In this document: positions 24,363-33,372 of the stretch, piece by piece | Layout: the number at the start of each line of letters is the position of its first letter | How positions within the stretch are numbered: the first letter of the stretch is position 1 | Assembly: GCF_012911015.1 (NCBI RefSeq) | Contig: NZ_WVVV01000003.1 | Coordinates: 242,498-306,497, forward strand | DNA: 64,000 bases | From: Chelativorans sp. ZYF759 | GTDB lineage: Bacteria > Pseudomonadota > Alphaproteobacteria > Rhizobiales > Rhizobiaceae | Direction of reading: 5' to 3' | Made by a program: the position numbers and the translations under genes | Notes under the pieces: model-generated | What the model was told of the DNA's origin: nothing | The model's database searches: none | What the model saw: only the letters and a program-made list of their open reading frames with translations

Positions 24363-26474
24363 TCAGCGCCGCCGCCCGCTGGTGAGATCCCCGACAATGT
24401 CCATGCGTCCCGAAAGGCGCATCTTGTAGACCTGGTAGTTCTCCATCACGCGCTGCACATAGCCGCGCGTCTCGGTGAAAGGAATGCGCTCGATCCAGTC
24501 CACCACCGCCTCGATGCTCTGGCCGCTCGGGTGGCCATAGCGGTCCACCCACTGGCGCGCGCGCGTCGGGCCGGCATTGTAGGCCACGAAGGTGAGGATG
24601 TAGGACCCGTCGAAGCGCTCCAGCTGCTCGCCGAGATAGGCGGCACCCAGTGCGGCGTTGTATCCCGCATCGGTTGTCAGCCGCGCCTGATTGAAGGACA
24701 CGCCGATCTTGCGCGCCATGTCGCGGGCCGTACCCGGCAGGAGCTGCAGGATGCCGAGCGCGCCGGCGCCTGAACGCGCGCCGATGTTGAACTCGCTTTC
24801 CTGGCGCGCAATGGCATAGGCCAGCGCCTTGCCGGCCATCGAGATATTCGCGGAAGCGGGAATGGCGCCGACCGGATGGGCGAGCGCGCCGACCTCGAGC
24901 CCGCGCGCGGCCGCCCATTTTCCGACGCGCAGCGACAGGAAATGGCTGCGCCGTTCCGCCATGACGGAAAGCAGCGCCAGCTCGCCCGGGCTCGATATCT
25001 GACGGGCAAGCTCCCTATAGAGAGTGTCGGCGCGGGTCTGGTGCCCGGCTTCCTCCAGCCGCCGGATGGCCTGCACGGCCTGGCGGTTCTGGAAATTGCG
25101 CCGATCGGTGTCGGAGGCGCTCGGGAAATCGGCCGGAATGGTGTTGCGGCCGAGCTTGGCGGCGGCCAGCTGGCCATAGAATGCGGTACCGTGAACGGCC
25201 GCGCGTTCGTAATATTGCCGTGCGTTGCCGCCGCCGCCGGCCTCGGCAGCGCGCCCGAGCCAGTAATTGCCGCGCGACACGGAGATGGGTCCTTCGGATA
25301 TCTCCACGATGCGCGCGAAGTGGCGATGCGCCGTGCGTGCGTCATTCAGCGCCCGCAGCGCATACCAGCCGGCATGGAAGGCGGCGTCGACCTGCGTGGC
25401 AGGCGTGCCGCCCACATGCGCGGCGACCACGCGATAAGCCGTCTGCGCGTCGCCGATGTCGAGAAGTTCGCGCGACAACACGCGACGCTCGAACCAGTAG
25501 CTCTCCGGATCGACCTGCATGAGGGCGTCGTTGGGCGCCTGCAGGATGACCTGCGCGGCTTCGCGGTATTTCTCGCCGTTGCGGCGCAGATGGCGGGCCT
25601 TGGCGAAATAATAGCCGGCAGACCGCTGCGCCTGCGGCACGGCATCGAGCAGGGCGGTGGCATTGCGTTCCCCACGCGTCACCGCCGCCCACGCCTTCGT
25701 CAGCGCCTCGCCGCCGGCCAGCGCCGCGACGCGCTCGGCCGCCGTGATGCGGTCGATATAGAGCATGCGCTCCATACGGGCACGGTGATCGGCGGCCGGG
25801 ATGACCCGGCCAAACTCGCGGATGATGGCCGCTTCCTCGGCCGGCTCCAGCCGCTCCGTCCGCCAGAGTGGCGACAGCACCGCGCGGGCGCGGTCCAGGT
25901 TGCCGACGGCAACATGCGCGCGGGCCAGGATGATGGCGCCTTCCACGGTCTGCGGCTGGGTGTCGCCGAAGGCGCGCAGCACGGCCTGCGGACCGGGATT
26001 CTCGCGGTGCATGGCCCGCTCGGAATTGTTGCGCAGCGTCGCCATGCCAGGCCACCCCGAGAGCTCGTGGGCTGCCTGCGCGATGTCCGAGCTCGGCACG
26101 TTCGGGTCGCCCGATACGGCGATCGCCCATCCGAGAATCGCCCGGTCGAGCGAATTGGCCGGCAGCGCGTCGCGCACCGAGCGCGCCCGCGCCGCATTGC
26201 CCGAGCCGAGTGCGTCGAGCCCCGCCTTGAGGCGCGACACGTCGCCGCCCACCACAAGGTTGGCCGCCTGCGCCGCGGCCGTTTGCGCCACCACCGATCC
26301 GGTGGTGAAGGAGCTCACGCCGCCCGCCTGGCTCGACATGTCATAGGGGCGCGCGCGCGGGATCGGCACGTTCTCGGGCATCACCACTTCGGCCGCCGCC
26401 GGTGCCGACAGGCCGGCAGCCAGAGCGAAAGTGGCGAGGGAAGTGGTGCTGCGGTGGCGCTTCATTGCGGTCAT
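24363..26474 (-). CDS. Soluble lytic murein transglycosylase (Slt70-like)
   Basis: 703 residues. A signal peptide (LATFALAAGLSAPAAAE) is followed by a long alpha-helical superhelix of about 500 residues and a C-terminal SLT domain starting near 550. The catalytic Glu559 lies in ARQESEFN, followed by GALGILQLLPGTARDMA, TTDAGYNAALGAAYLG and FVAYNAGPTRARQW. It cleaves the MurNAc-GlcNAc bond of peptidoglycan to give anhydro ends in the periplasm. Starts at 26474 and 26465 are both possible, and neither has a strong ribosome site. Confidence 0.95.
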   Translation of the reverse strand: MTAMKRHRSTTSLATFALAAGLSAPAAAEVVMPENVPIPRARPYDMSSQAGGVSSFTTGSVVAQTAAAQAANLVVGGDVSRLKAGLDALGSGNAARARSVRDALPANSLDRAILGWAIAVSGDPNVPSSDIAQAAHELSGWPGMATLRNNSERAMHRENPGPQAVLRAFGDTQPQTVEGAIILARAHVAVGNLDRARAVLSPLWRTERLEPAEEAAIIREFGRVIPAADHRARMERMLYIDRITAAERVAALAGGEALTKAWAAVTRGERNATALLDAVPQAQRSAGYYFAKARHLRRNGEKYREAAQVILQAPNDALMQVDPESYWFERRVLSRELLDIGDAQTAYRVVAAHVGGTPATQVDAAFHAGWYALRALNDARTAHRHFARIVEISEGPISVSRGNYWLGRAAEAGGGGNARQYYERAAVHGTAFYGQLAAAKLGRNTIPADFPSASDTDRRNFQNRQAVQAIRRLEEAGHQTRADTLYRELARQISSPGELALLSVMAERRSHFLSLRVGKWAAARGLEVGALAHPVGAIPASANISMAGKALAYAIARQESEFNIGARSGAGALGILQLLPGTARDMARKIGVSFNQARLTTDAGYNAALGAAYLGEQLERFDGSYILTFVAYNAGPTRARQWVDRYGHPSGQSIEAVVDWIERIPFTETRGYVQRVMENYQVYKMRLSGRMDIVGDLTSGRRR

Positions 26475-26606
26475 CTAAGATCGATCCCAGGTCAATTACG
26501 AGGTACGGATCCGACATGGATCACGACGACCGTAGCCGGGTTTCGGTGAAAACAACGTAAATCAAAGGTTAGCGGGCTTGGGACAATCCCCGCTTCTTGC
26601 GCCCCT

Positions 26607-26635
26607 TTGGCCGGCAAAGGCGACAAGACTATGGT
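26607..26635 (+). promoter_or_regulatory. Putative housekeeping promoter for dapA-smpB
   Basis: TTGGCC (26607-26612) and TATGGT (26630-26635) are spaced by 17 bases, about 112 bases before the dapA ATG. It is the best match in the 273-base gap between the transglycosylase and dapA genes, which otherwise shows no gene. Confidence 0.35.
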
Positions 26636-26747
26636 ATGGCGCGCGACATTGCGCTAGAAGCCGCGCAAGATGCCGCCCTTGTGGGCGCCGGGTGCTGCCA
26701 TCACGGCCTGCCGCCCGCAAGCGAAGACGGACCGGAGTTTCCATTTC

Positions 26748-27632
26748 ATGTTCAAGGGCTCGATCACGGCGCTGGTGACACCATTCACGCAGAACGGCGA
26801 CTTCGACGAGAAGCGCTTTCGTGAATTCGTCGAATGGCAGATCGCCGAGGGCTCCAGCGGTCTCGTGCCGGTGGGCACGACGGGCGAATCGCCGACGCTG
26901 AGCCACGAGGAGCATCTCCGGGTCGTCGAATGCTGCGTGGAGGTGGCCTCCGGCCGCGTGCCCGTGATCGCCGGTGCCGGCTCCAACTCCACCGACGAGG
27001 CGATCTGGCTCGCGCAGAATGCCGAGAAGGTCGGCGCCGACGCCCTTCTCGTCGTCACTCCTTATTATAACAAGCCGAGCCAGCGCGGGCTTTATGCGCA
27101 TTTCGCCGCCGTCGCCCAGGCGACCGCGCTGCCGATCTTCATCTACAACATTCCCGGCCGTTCGATCATCGACATGAGCCCGGAGACCATGGGCCGTCTG
27201 GCGACCGACTTCTCCAACATCGTCGGCGTCAAGGACGCGACCGCCAAGGTCGACCGCGTGTCGGAACAGCGTGCAACCTGCGGCGCCGATTTCATCCAGC
27301 TCTCGGGCGAGGACTCGACTGCGCTCGGCTTCAACGCCCATGGCGGCGTGGGTTGCATCTCGGTGACGTCGAATGTGGCGCCGCGCCTGTGCGCGGAGTT
27401 CCAGGCGGCCACCGTCAATGGCGGCGACCGGGCCCGCGCCATCGAACTCCAGGACCGGCTGATGCCGCTGCACAAGGCGCTGTTCGTCGAGCCCAACCCG
27501 GCCGGCGCCAAATATGCCTTGTCGCGGCTCGGCAAGATGGAAGCCACGGTGCGCTCGCCGATGGTCGACGTGGAACCGGCGACGGCCGCCCTGATCGACG
27601 CGGCCATGCGTCACGCGGGCTTGATCAATTAG
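26748..27632 (+). CDS. dapA: 4-hydroxy-tetrahydrodipicolinate synthase
   Basis: 294 residues, normal length. The first step of the diaminopimelate/lysine branch condenses pyruvate with aspartate semialdehyde. Seen are [13 protein letters not shown], the [14 protein letters not shown] loop, [16 protein letters not shown] (Tyr and neighbouring Tyr relay), IYNIPGR and the Schiff-base lysine in [11 protein letters not shown] 26748 has a GGAG ribosome site. A hairpin starts at its stop codon and ends at the smpB start. Confidence 0.97.
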   Translation: MFKGSITALVTPFTQNGDFDEKRFREFVEWQIAEGSSGLVPVGTTGESPTLSHEEHLRVVECCVEVASGRVPVIAGAGSNSTDEAIWLAQNAEKVGADALLVVTPYYNKPSQRGLYAHFAAVAQATALPIFIYNIPGRSIIDMSPETMGRLATDFSNIVGVKDATAKVDRVSEQRATCGADFIQLSGEDSTALGFNAHGGVGCISVTSNVAPRLCAEFQAATVNGGDRARAIELQDRLMPLHKALFVEPNPAGAKYALSRLGKMEATVRSPMVDVEPATAALIDAAMRHAGLIN

Positions 27633-27655
27633 CGCTTGAGGTCCACCTGAAGCGC
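27632..27655 (+). promoter_or_regulatory. Hairpin covering the smpB translation start region
   Basis: GCGCTT-G-AGGT-CC-ACCT-G-AAGCGC forms a symmetrical stem of ten pairs with one G-G mismatch, from the last base of the dapA stop to two bases before the smpB ATG at 27657. There is no T-tract. The AGGT most likely to serve as ribosome site lies inside the stem, so it may restrain smpB translation. Confidence 0.5.
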
Positions 27656-27656
27656 C

Positions 27657-28130
27657 ATGGCACCCAAGAAAGAACATAGCGGCAAGACCGTCGCCGAGAA
27701 CCGCAAGGCGCGCTTCTCCTACGAAATCGAGGACACGCTCGAGGCCGGCCTCGTGCTGACCGGCACGGAGGTGAAGTCGCTGCGCGAGGGCAAGGCCAAC
27801 ATCCAGGAATCCTATGCTTCTGTCGAGGATGGCGAGATCTGGCTGATCAATTCCTACGTGCCGGAATATTCGGGTGGAAACCGCTTCAACCATGAGCCCA
27901 AGCGGCGGCGCAAGCTGCTCCTGAACAAGCGCGAGATGGCGCGCATGTCCCAGGCAGTCGAGCGTGAGGGCATGACGATGGTCCCGCTCAAATTGTACTT
28001 CAACGAGCAGGGCCGCGCCAAGCTGCTGCTGGCAACGGCCAAGGGCAAGAAGCTCCACGACAAGCGCGAGACGCAGAAGAAACGCGATTGGGGCCGCGAG
28101 AAGGCCCGGCTGCTCAAGGATCGGGGATAA
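27657..28130 (+). CDS. smpB: SsrA-binding protein SmpB
   Basis: 157 residues. The N-terminal [22 protein letters not shown] and [19 protein letters not shown] are the OB-fold core, and the basic C-terminal tail ([25 protein letters not shown]) is the part that reaches the decoding centre. It carries tmRNA to stalled ribosomes in trans-translation. No ssrA gene is visible in the window. The dapA-smpB pair is a common arrangement in this order. Confidence 0.97.
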   Translation: MAPKKEHSGKTVAENRKARFSYEIEDTLEAGLVLTGTEVKSLREGKANIQESYASVEDGEIWLINSYVPEYSGGNRFNHEPKRRRKLLLNKREMARMSQAVEREGMTMVPLKLYFNEQGRAKLLLATAKGKKLHDKRETQKKRDWGREKARLLKDRG

Positions 28131-28162
28131 GGGCGCTTCGCCCGTCTCCATTTCCCTTCATG

Positions 28163-28187
28163 GAACATCTCCGCGACGGCTGCATTC
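28163..28187 (+). promoter_or_regulatory. Possible EcfG-type promoter (one mismatch)
   Basis: GGAAC, 16 bases, CATT: eight of nine consensus positions match. It lies 31-55 bases before the glutaredoxin-MauE start. It is weaker than the exact matches at 23292, 40052 and 50769. Confidence 0.3.
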
Positions 28188-28217
28188 GCCTTGCAAGGTA
28201 ACGCAAGGGGATCACGT

Positions 28218-28985
28218 ATGATGCTTGATGGAAGATCCGTGGCCGATCAGCGCAAGGCCGTGCTTTATCGCATGGTTATGGAGGATCACCTGTGCCCCTT
28301 CGGCCTCAAGTCGAAAGCGCTTCTGGAATCCAGGGGTTTCGAGGTCGAGGACCATTGGCTGGAGAGCCGCGAGGAAACCGAGCGCTTCAAGAAGGACCAG
28401 GGAGTCGATACGACGCCGCAGACCTTCATAGGCGGGCAGAGGATCGGTGGCTATGACGACCTGCGCGTCCATTTTGGCGATGCGGTCCCTGAGGCGGACG
28501 AGACAAGCTACCAGCCGGTCGTCGCCATCTTCGCGATCAGCGCACTGATGGCGCTGGGGATCAGCTGGTTCGTCTTCGAGACCATCTTCACGCTCCGTGC
28601 CGTCGAATGGTTCGTGGCCATCTCCATGTGCGTTCTGGCGATCCAGAAACTGCAGGACCTCGAGAGCTTCTCGACCATGTTCCTGAACTACGATCTGTTG
28701 GCGCAACGCTGGGTCCGTTACGCCTATCTCTACCCGTTCGGAGAGGCGCTGGCGGGAATTCTGATGATTGCCGGCGCGCTGATATGGCTGGCCGCTCCCG
28801 TGGCGCTGTTGATCGGAACGATCGGCGCGGTATCGGTCGTCAAGGCAGTCTATATCGACAAGCGCGAACTAAAATGTGCTTGCGTGGGCGGCTCCAGCCG
28901 CGTGCCGCTTGGCTTCGTGTCGCTGACCGAAAATCTGATGATGATCGCCATGGCGGTCTGGATGGGCGCACGTGCCCTAATCTAG
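28218..28985 (+). CDS. Glutaredoxin-MauE/DoxX fusion membrane protein
   Basis: 255 residues. Residues 13-90 are a glutaredoxin-like domain with the motif CPFG at 26-29 (one Cys only), GVDTTPQTFIGGQRIGG with the cis-Pro, and a C-terminal helix. Residues about 100-250 hold four hydrophobic helices typical of MauE/DoxX-type redox membrane proteins, with CACVGG near the end as a second cysteine pair. The likely role is passing electrons between cytoplasmic thiols and the membrane or periplasm. ATG 28218 follows an AAGGGG ribosome site; ATG 28221 is adjacent. It overlaps the convergent UdgB gene by four bases. Confidence 0.85.
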   Translation: MMLDGRSVADQRKAVLYRMVMEDHLCPFGLKSKALLESRGFEVEDHWLESREETERFKKDQGVDTTPQTFIGGQRIGGYDDLRVHFGDAVPEADETSYQPVVAIFAISALMALGISWFVFETIFTLRAVEWFVAISMCVLAIQKLQDLESFSTMFLNYDLLAQRWVRYAYLYPFGEALAGILMIAGALIWLAAPVALLIGTIGAVSVVKAVYIDKRELKCACVGGSSRVPLGFVSLTENLMMIAMAVWMGARALI

Positions 28986-29650
28986 GCCGCGCCGCCATCC
29001 AGATGCGTGCGCACCGCCGCGAAGACCGAGCGGAACATCTCTTCGGTCAGCCTGCCGGTATTCGTGTTGTAGCGGGAGCAGTGATAGCTGGAGAAGATCG
29101 ACAGGCCGTCGATCTCGCTGCATGCGCCATGCCCGAATGGATGCGCCTGCACGCGGGCGCCGAGCGCACGCACGGTCGATTGATGGGCGATGGTTCCGAG
29201 CGTGACGATGGTACGTAAATTGGGAAAACGTCGCAGCGTCGGCGCGAGAAAGGCGCGGCAGGTGTTGATCTCGGCCCCGACCGGCTTGTTTTCCGGCGGC
29301 ACGCAACGGACGGCATTGGTCACCGCAGCGCCCACCAACTGCAGCCCGTCATCGGGCCGCGCTGCGAATGTGCCGCGGGCGAAGCCGAATTCGCCCAGCG
29401 TGCGATAAAGCAGGTCGCCCGCATAGTCCCCCGTGAAGGGCCGCCCGGTGCGGTTGGCGCCGCGAAGTCCCGGTGCGAGCCCCACCACGAGCAGGCTTAC
29501 ATGGTCGTCGCCCCTTGCGTCCGCCCAGGTCGGTACCGGCGCATTGAACCACGTCGGTTCGCGCTCTCGCCATGCCGCGATGAAGCCGTGCAGGCGCGGG
29601 CAGAGGGGACAGTCCCGCGCCGGCTCAACTTTCGCAGTGTTTTCAGGCAT
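28982..29650 (-). CDS. Uracil-DNA glycosylase, type 5 (UdgB)
   Basis: 222 residues. The iron-sulfur ligands are Cys14, Cys17 (CPLC), Cys116 and Cys131 (CVPPENKPVGAEINTC). The active-site loop GLAPGLRGANRTGRPFTGD lacks the usual catalytic Asp/Asn of other UDGs, and the C-terminal SYHCSRYNTNTGRLT motif is diagnostic of family 5. It removes uracil and other deaminated bases from DNA. ATG 29650 shares one base with the stop of the NYN gene, so the two are coupled. Confidence 0.93.
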   Translation of the reverse strand: MPENTAKVEPARDCPLCPRLHGFIAAWREREPTWFNAPVPTWADARGDDHVSLLVVGLAPGLRGANRTGRPFTGDYAGDLLYRTLGEFGFARGTFAARPDDGLQLVGAAVTNAVRCVPPENKPVGAEINTCRAFLAPTLRRFPNLRTIVTLGTIAHQSTVRALGARVQAHPFGHGACSEIDGLSIFSSYHCSRYNTNTGRLTEEMFRSVFAAVRTHLDGGAA

Positions 29651-30231
29651 CAATCGTCGTTGTCGGTTTCAAGTTCGGGCTCATGCCGGCGCGCGGGGCG
29701 CTCGGACGGGTCTCGACCTATTTCGGCCTTCAGCGACATGAGATCAATGAAATTGTCGGCCTGGCGCCGCAGATCGTCGGAAATCATTGGCGGCTGCGAC
29801 GACATGGTCGAGACAACGGAAACCTTGCGTCCCCGCCGCTGGAGGGCTTCCACCAGGGTCCGAAAGTCGCCGTCTCCCGAAAAAATGACATAATGCTCGA
29901 CGATATTCGACAATTCGAGCGCGTCGATCGTCAGCTCGATATCCATGTTGCCCTTGATCTTCCGGCGGCCCGTGGAATCCGTGAATTCCTTGGCAGGCTT
30001 GGTGACGACCTTGTAGCCATTGTAGTCGAGCCAGTCGATCAGTGGCCGGATGGACGAATATTCCTGGTCTTCGATCAGCGCGGTGTAATAGTAGGCCCGC
30101 AGAAAGTGACCATGAGCCTGGAAGTGACTCAGCAGGCGACGGTAGTCGATATCGAAACCGAGCGCCCGCGATGTAGCATAGAGATTCGCACCGTCGATGA
30201 AGAGCGCAATCTTTTCGCGATGGTCGAACAT
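29650..30231 (-). CDS. NYN domain protein (LabA/DUF88 family)
   Basis: 193 residues. The PIN-like NYN core carries its acidic residues in ALFIDGANLYATSR, GNMDIELTIDALE and FSGDGDFRTLVEALQRRG, arranged as in single-strand nucleases of this fold. The C-terminal 30 residues are charged and probably disordered. It is likely an RNA-processing nuclease or RNA-binding protein. Its gene lies between udgB and the divergent rpoZ, the usual order in Rhizobiales. Confidence 0.92.
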   Translation of the reverse strand: MFDHREKIALFIDGANLYATSRALGFDIDYRRLLSHFQAHGHFLRAYYYTALIEDQEYSSIRPLIDWLDYNGYKVVTKPAKEFTDSTGRRKIKGNMDIELTIDALELSNIVEHYVIFSGDGDFRTLVEALQRRGRKVSVVSTMSSQPPMISDDLRRQADNFIDLMSLKAEIGRDPSERPARRHEPELETDNDD

Positions 30232-30334
30232 GGTCTTTAATCCCTATCCTGAAATGGAATTGGTACAAAAAGTGCAGATCGGACTGGCATTCCGCCAATA
30301 GTAGGCCAGCCACATTGAATTACCGCCCGCCCGG

Positions 30335-30372
30335 ATTCGTTCCAACAACATCGGTACCCGGAACGAATTTTT
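30335..30372 (+). other. Inverted repeat followed by T-tract in the rpoZ upstream region
   Basis: ATTCGTTCC (30335-30343) and GGAACGAAT (30360-30368) form a perfect 9-base stem around a 16-base loop, with T residues directly after. It looks like an intrinsic terminator on the plus strand, but no plus-strand gene lies upstream, so it could end a small RNA starting near the NYN start. The 272-base gap 30232-30503 shows nothing else clear. Confidence 0.35.
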
Positions 30373-30503
30373 CTGATCACGTTTTCGAGAACGCCGCTGG
30401 CTGTCCTTGACTCCGTCCGGGCAAACTCCCGACTTGTAATTTAAGCGCGTTCGCGCTATCGACCGCCCAAATCCCGAAATTCGATCCATGAAAGGGGCAT
30501 CGC

Positions 30504-30893
30504 ATGGCCCGTGTCACCGTTGAGGACTGCATCGACAAGGTCGACAATCGGTTCGAACTCGTTCTTCTCGCCGGACACCGTGCGCGGCTGATCTCGCAGG
30601 GCGCACCGATCACGGTCGATCGCGACAACGACAAGAACCCGGTTGTGGCCTTGCGCGAGATCGCCGACGAGACTCTGGCACCCGGCGACCTCAAGGAAGA
30701 TCTGATCCATTCGCTCCAGAAGCATGTCGAGGTGGACGAGCCCGAGGCGGACCTGCCCGAGCAGCTTCCGCAGGCATCCGAGGTACAGGACGAGGCGCCC
30801 GAGGAGACCATCGCTTTCGACCGCATGAGCGAAGAAGATCTTCTCGCCGGCATCGAAGGGCTCGTCGCTCCCGAGAAGAACGACGATTTCTGA
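30504..30893 (+). CDS. rpoZ: RNA polymerase omega subunit
   Basis: 129 residues. [30 protein letters not shown] and the [17 protein letters not shown] helix are the conserved omega core. The C-terminal half is acidic and variable, as usual in alphaproteobacteria. It helps assemble and stabilise the polymerase and is part of the ppGpp site. ATG 30504 has an AAGGGG ribosome site. The rsh gene follows after 102 bases, the standard rpoZ-spoT pairing. Confidence 0.97.
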   Translation: MARVTVEDCIDKVDNRFELVLLAGHRARLISQGAPITVDRDNDKNPVVALREIADETLAPGDLKEDLIHSLQKHVEVDEPEADLPEQLPQASEVQDEAPEETIAFDRMSEEDLLAGIEGLVAPEKNDDF

Positions 30894-30995
30894 TGACGGG
30901 CGGCTTCCGCCCGATCTGATTCGTGTCTATCTAGTACAGGCGCCGCGCATCCGCACGGCGCCTGTTCTTGTATTGCGCGATTGGATTGCAAAAGA

Positions 30996-33227
30996 ATGAT
31001 GCGCCAGTACGAGCTTGTCGAGCGCGTGCAGCGCTACAAGCCCGACGTCAACGAGGCACTGCTCAACAAGGCCTACGTCTATGCCATGCAGAAGCATGGC
31101 CATCAGAAGCGCGCTTCGGGCGATCCCTATTTTTCGCATCCCCTGGAAGTGGCTGCGATCCTTACCGACATGCATCTCGATGAGTCGACCATCGCCGTCG
31201 CGCTCCTTCACGACACGATCGAGGATACGACGGCCACCCGGCAGGAGATCGACCAGCTGTTCGGACCGGATATGGGCAGGCTGGTGGAGGGCCTGACCAA
31301 GCTCAAGAAGCTCGATCTCGTCTCCAAGAAGGCCGAGCAGGCAGAGAATCTGCGCAAGCTGCTGCTGGCCATCTCCCAGGACGTGCGTGTCCTTCTGGTG
31401 AAGCTGGCCGACCGGCTGCACAATATGCGCACCCTCGACCACATGCGCGACGACAAGCGCCTGCGCATCGCCGAGGAGACCATGGACATCTATGCGCCGC
31501 TGGCCGGGCGCATGGGCATGCAGGACATGCGTGACGAGCTAGAGGAGCTGTCCTTCCGCTACATCAATCCCGAGGCCTACAAGGCCGTGACCGAGCGGCT
31601 GGCGGAGCTGTCCGAGCGCAACCGTCACGTGATCGGCGAGATCGAGAAGGCTCTGGACGCGCTCTTTACCCGCTACGACGTCAAGGCCGAGGTCAAGGGG
31701 CGCCTGAAGAAATCCTGGTCTGTCTTTCGCAAGATGGAGGCCAAGGCGCTTTCCTTCGAGCAACTGTCGGATGTCTTCGGCTTTCGCGTCATCACCGAAA
31801 GCGTGGAGGATTGCTACAAGGCGCTCTGCGCCATCCACACCAGCTGGGCCATGGTTCCCGGCCGCTTCAAGGACTACATCTCGACCCCGAAGCAGAACGA
31901 CTACCGCTCCATTCACACGACCATCGTCGGGCCGTCGCGCCAGCGCGTGGAACTGCAGATCCGCACCCGCGAGATGCACCATGTCGCCGAATACGGCGTC
32001 GCAGCGCATTCGCTCTACAAGGACGGGCAGGGGGCTTCCAATGGAGTCAGCCACGCGATCTCCAAGGAGACCAATGCCTATGCCTGGCTCCGCCAGACCA
32101 TCGAGGCGCTCTCGGAAGGCGACAATCCCGAGGAATTCCTCGAAAACACCAAGCTGGAGCTCTTCCGCGACCAGGTCTTCTGCTTCACGCCCAAAGGCCG
32201 GTTGATCGCGCTTCCGCGCGGCGCCACGCCGATCGACTTCGCCTATGCCGTTCACACGGATGTGGGCGACTCCTGCGTCGGCGCCAAGGTCAACGGGCGC
32301 ATCATGCCGCTGATGACCGAGTTGAAAAATGGCGACGAGGTGGAAATCATCCGCTCCAAGGCACAGGTGCCGCCGGCGGCATGGGAATCGGTCGTCGTCA
32401 CCGGCAAGGCCCGCTCCGCCATCCGGCGCGCCACCAAGATCGCCATTCGCAAGCAGTATTCGGGGCTGGGTACACGCATCCTCGAACGCGCGTTCGAACG
32501 CGCCGGCAAGTCCTTCACCAAGGATGCGCTGAAACCGGTGCTCCATCGGCTGGCGCGCAAGGACGTGGAGGATGTGCTCTCCGCTGTCGGGCGCGGCGAG
32601 TTGTCATCGCTCGACGTGATGAAAGCCGTCTTTCCAGACCACAAGGACGAGCGCATCACGCCGGCCTCGAACCGGCGCGAGGAGGGATGGTTCAACCTGC
32701 GCAATGCGGCGGGGATGCTGTTCCAGCTTCCGGGGCGATCCTCCTCCACGCGCCGCCCGCGCAAGAGTTCGGCAAATGGCGCGGTCCCGATCCGTGGCGT
32801 GAGCGGCGACCTGCCCGTGGCCTTCGCGCCGGAGGGTGCCGTGCCGGGCGACCGCATTGTCGGCATTCTGCAACCGGGGACCGGGATTACCATCTATCCC
32901 ATCCAGTCGCCCTCGCTGACGGCCTTCGACGACCAGCCCGAGAGGTGGATCGATGTGCGCTGGGACATCGATGAAGCCAACAAGGAGCGTTTCCCCGCGC
33001 GCATCGCACTCACCGCGATCAACGCGCCCGGCTCGCTGGCCGAGATCGCGGGCGTGATCGCCACCCACGACGCCAATATCCATACGCTATCCATGGGGCG
33101 GACCGCGCCCGACTTCACCGAGATCATCATCGATCTGGAAGTGTGGGATCTGAAGCATCTCAACAGGCTGATCTCTCAGCTGAAGGAAGCTTCCAGCGTC
33201 AGCGAAGTCCAGCGCGTCAACGGCTAG
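30996..33227 (+). CDS. rsh: Bifunctional (p)ppGpp synthetase/hydrolase Rsh
   Basis: 743 residues. The HD hydrolase domain comes first (SHPLEVAAILTDMHLD, ALLHDTIEDT, KLADRLHNMRTL). The synthetase domain follows (DVFGFRVITES, STPKQNDYRSIHTT, VELQIRTREMHHVAEYGVAAH), then TGS (VFCFTPKGRLIALPRGATPIDFAYAVHT in part), a linker and a C-terminal ACT domain (RIALTAINAPGSLAEIAGVI). Both catalytic centres look intact, as expected for the single long RelA/SpoT enzyme of alphaproteobacteria. ATG 30996 and ATG 30999 are adjacent starts. Confidence 0.96.
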   Translation: MMRQYELVERVQRYKPDVNEALLNKAYVYAMQKHGHQKRASGDPYFSHPLEVAAILTDMHLDESTIAVALLHDTIEDTTATRQEIDQLFGPDMGRLVEGLTKLKKLDLVSKKAEQAENLRKLLLAISQDVRVLLVKLADRLHNMRTLDHMRDDKRLRIAEETMDIYAPLAGRMGMQDMRDELEELSFRYINPEAYKAVTERLAELSERNRHVIGEIEKALDALFTRYDVKAEVKGRLKKSWSVFRKMEAKALSFEQLSDVFGFRVITESVEDCYKALCAIHTSWAMVPGRFKDYISTPKQNDYRSIHTTIVGPSRQRVELQIRTREMHHVAEYGVAAHSLYKDGQGASNGVSHAISKETNAYAWLRQTIEALSEGDNPEEFLENTKLELFRDQVFCFTPKGRLIALPRGATPIDFAYAVHTDVGDSCVGAKVNGRIMPLMTELKNGDEVEIIRSKAQVPPAAWESVVVTGKARSAIRRATKIAIRKQYSGLGTRILERAFERAGKSFTKDALKPVLHRLARKDVEDVLSAVGRGELSSLDVMKAVFPDHKDERITPASNRREEGWFNLRNAAGMLFQLPGRSSSTRRPRKSSANGAVPIRGVSGDLPVAFAPEGAVPGDRIVGILQPGTGITIYPIQSPSLTAFDDQPERWIDVRWDIDEANKERFPARIALTAINAPGSLAEIAGVIATHDANIHTLSMGRTAPDFTEIIIDLEVWDLKHLNRLISQLKEASSVSEVQRVNG

Positions 33228-33320
33228 GCCGGCGCCGCGCTAGTGTCCGAGCGCCCAATTCCCTCTTCTTTCGTCCTTCCGCCTGGAACCCCTGGCGGCT
33301 GACCGTTGCAACGAATTCCT

Positions 33321-33345
33321 GGAACAACCGATACGGGTGTTGGTT
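33321..33345 (+). promoter_or_regulatory. Possible EcfG-type promoter (one mismatch)
   Basis: GGAAC, 16 bases, GGTT: one mismatch from the EcfG consensus. It lies 28-52 bases before the Gly-rich repeat gene at 33373, a suitable distance for its promoter. Confidence 0.35.
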
Positions 33346-33372
33346 GAGTTAGCGGGACGGATAGCAAAGGTG

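Noticed and set aside
28132-28144. GGGCG-CTT-CGCCC hairpin after smpB as a terminator
   Set aside because: The stem is only five pairs with a three-base loop and no T-tract. It starts directly after the smpB stop and is not convincing as a terminator.
30407-30440. TTGACT ... TGTAAT as the rpoZ promoter
   Set aside because: The spacing of 22 bases is outside the functional range for a sigma-70-type promoter.
33285-33307. GGAAC ... CGTT upstream of the Gly-rich gene
   Set aside because: The spacer is 14 bases, too short for an EcfG promoter. The match at 33321 with a 16-base spacer is more plausible.
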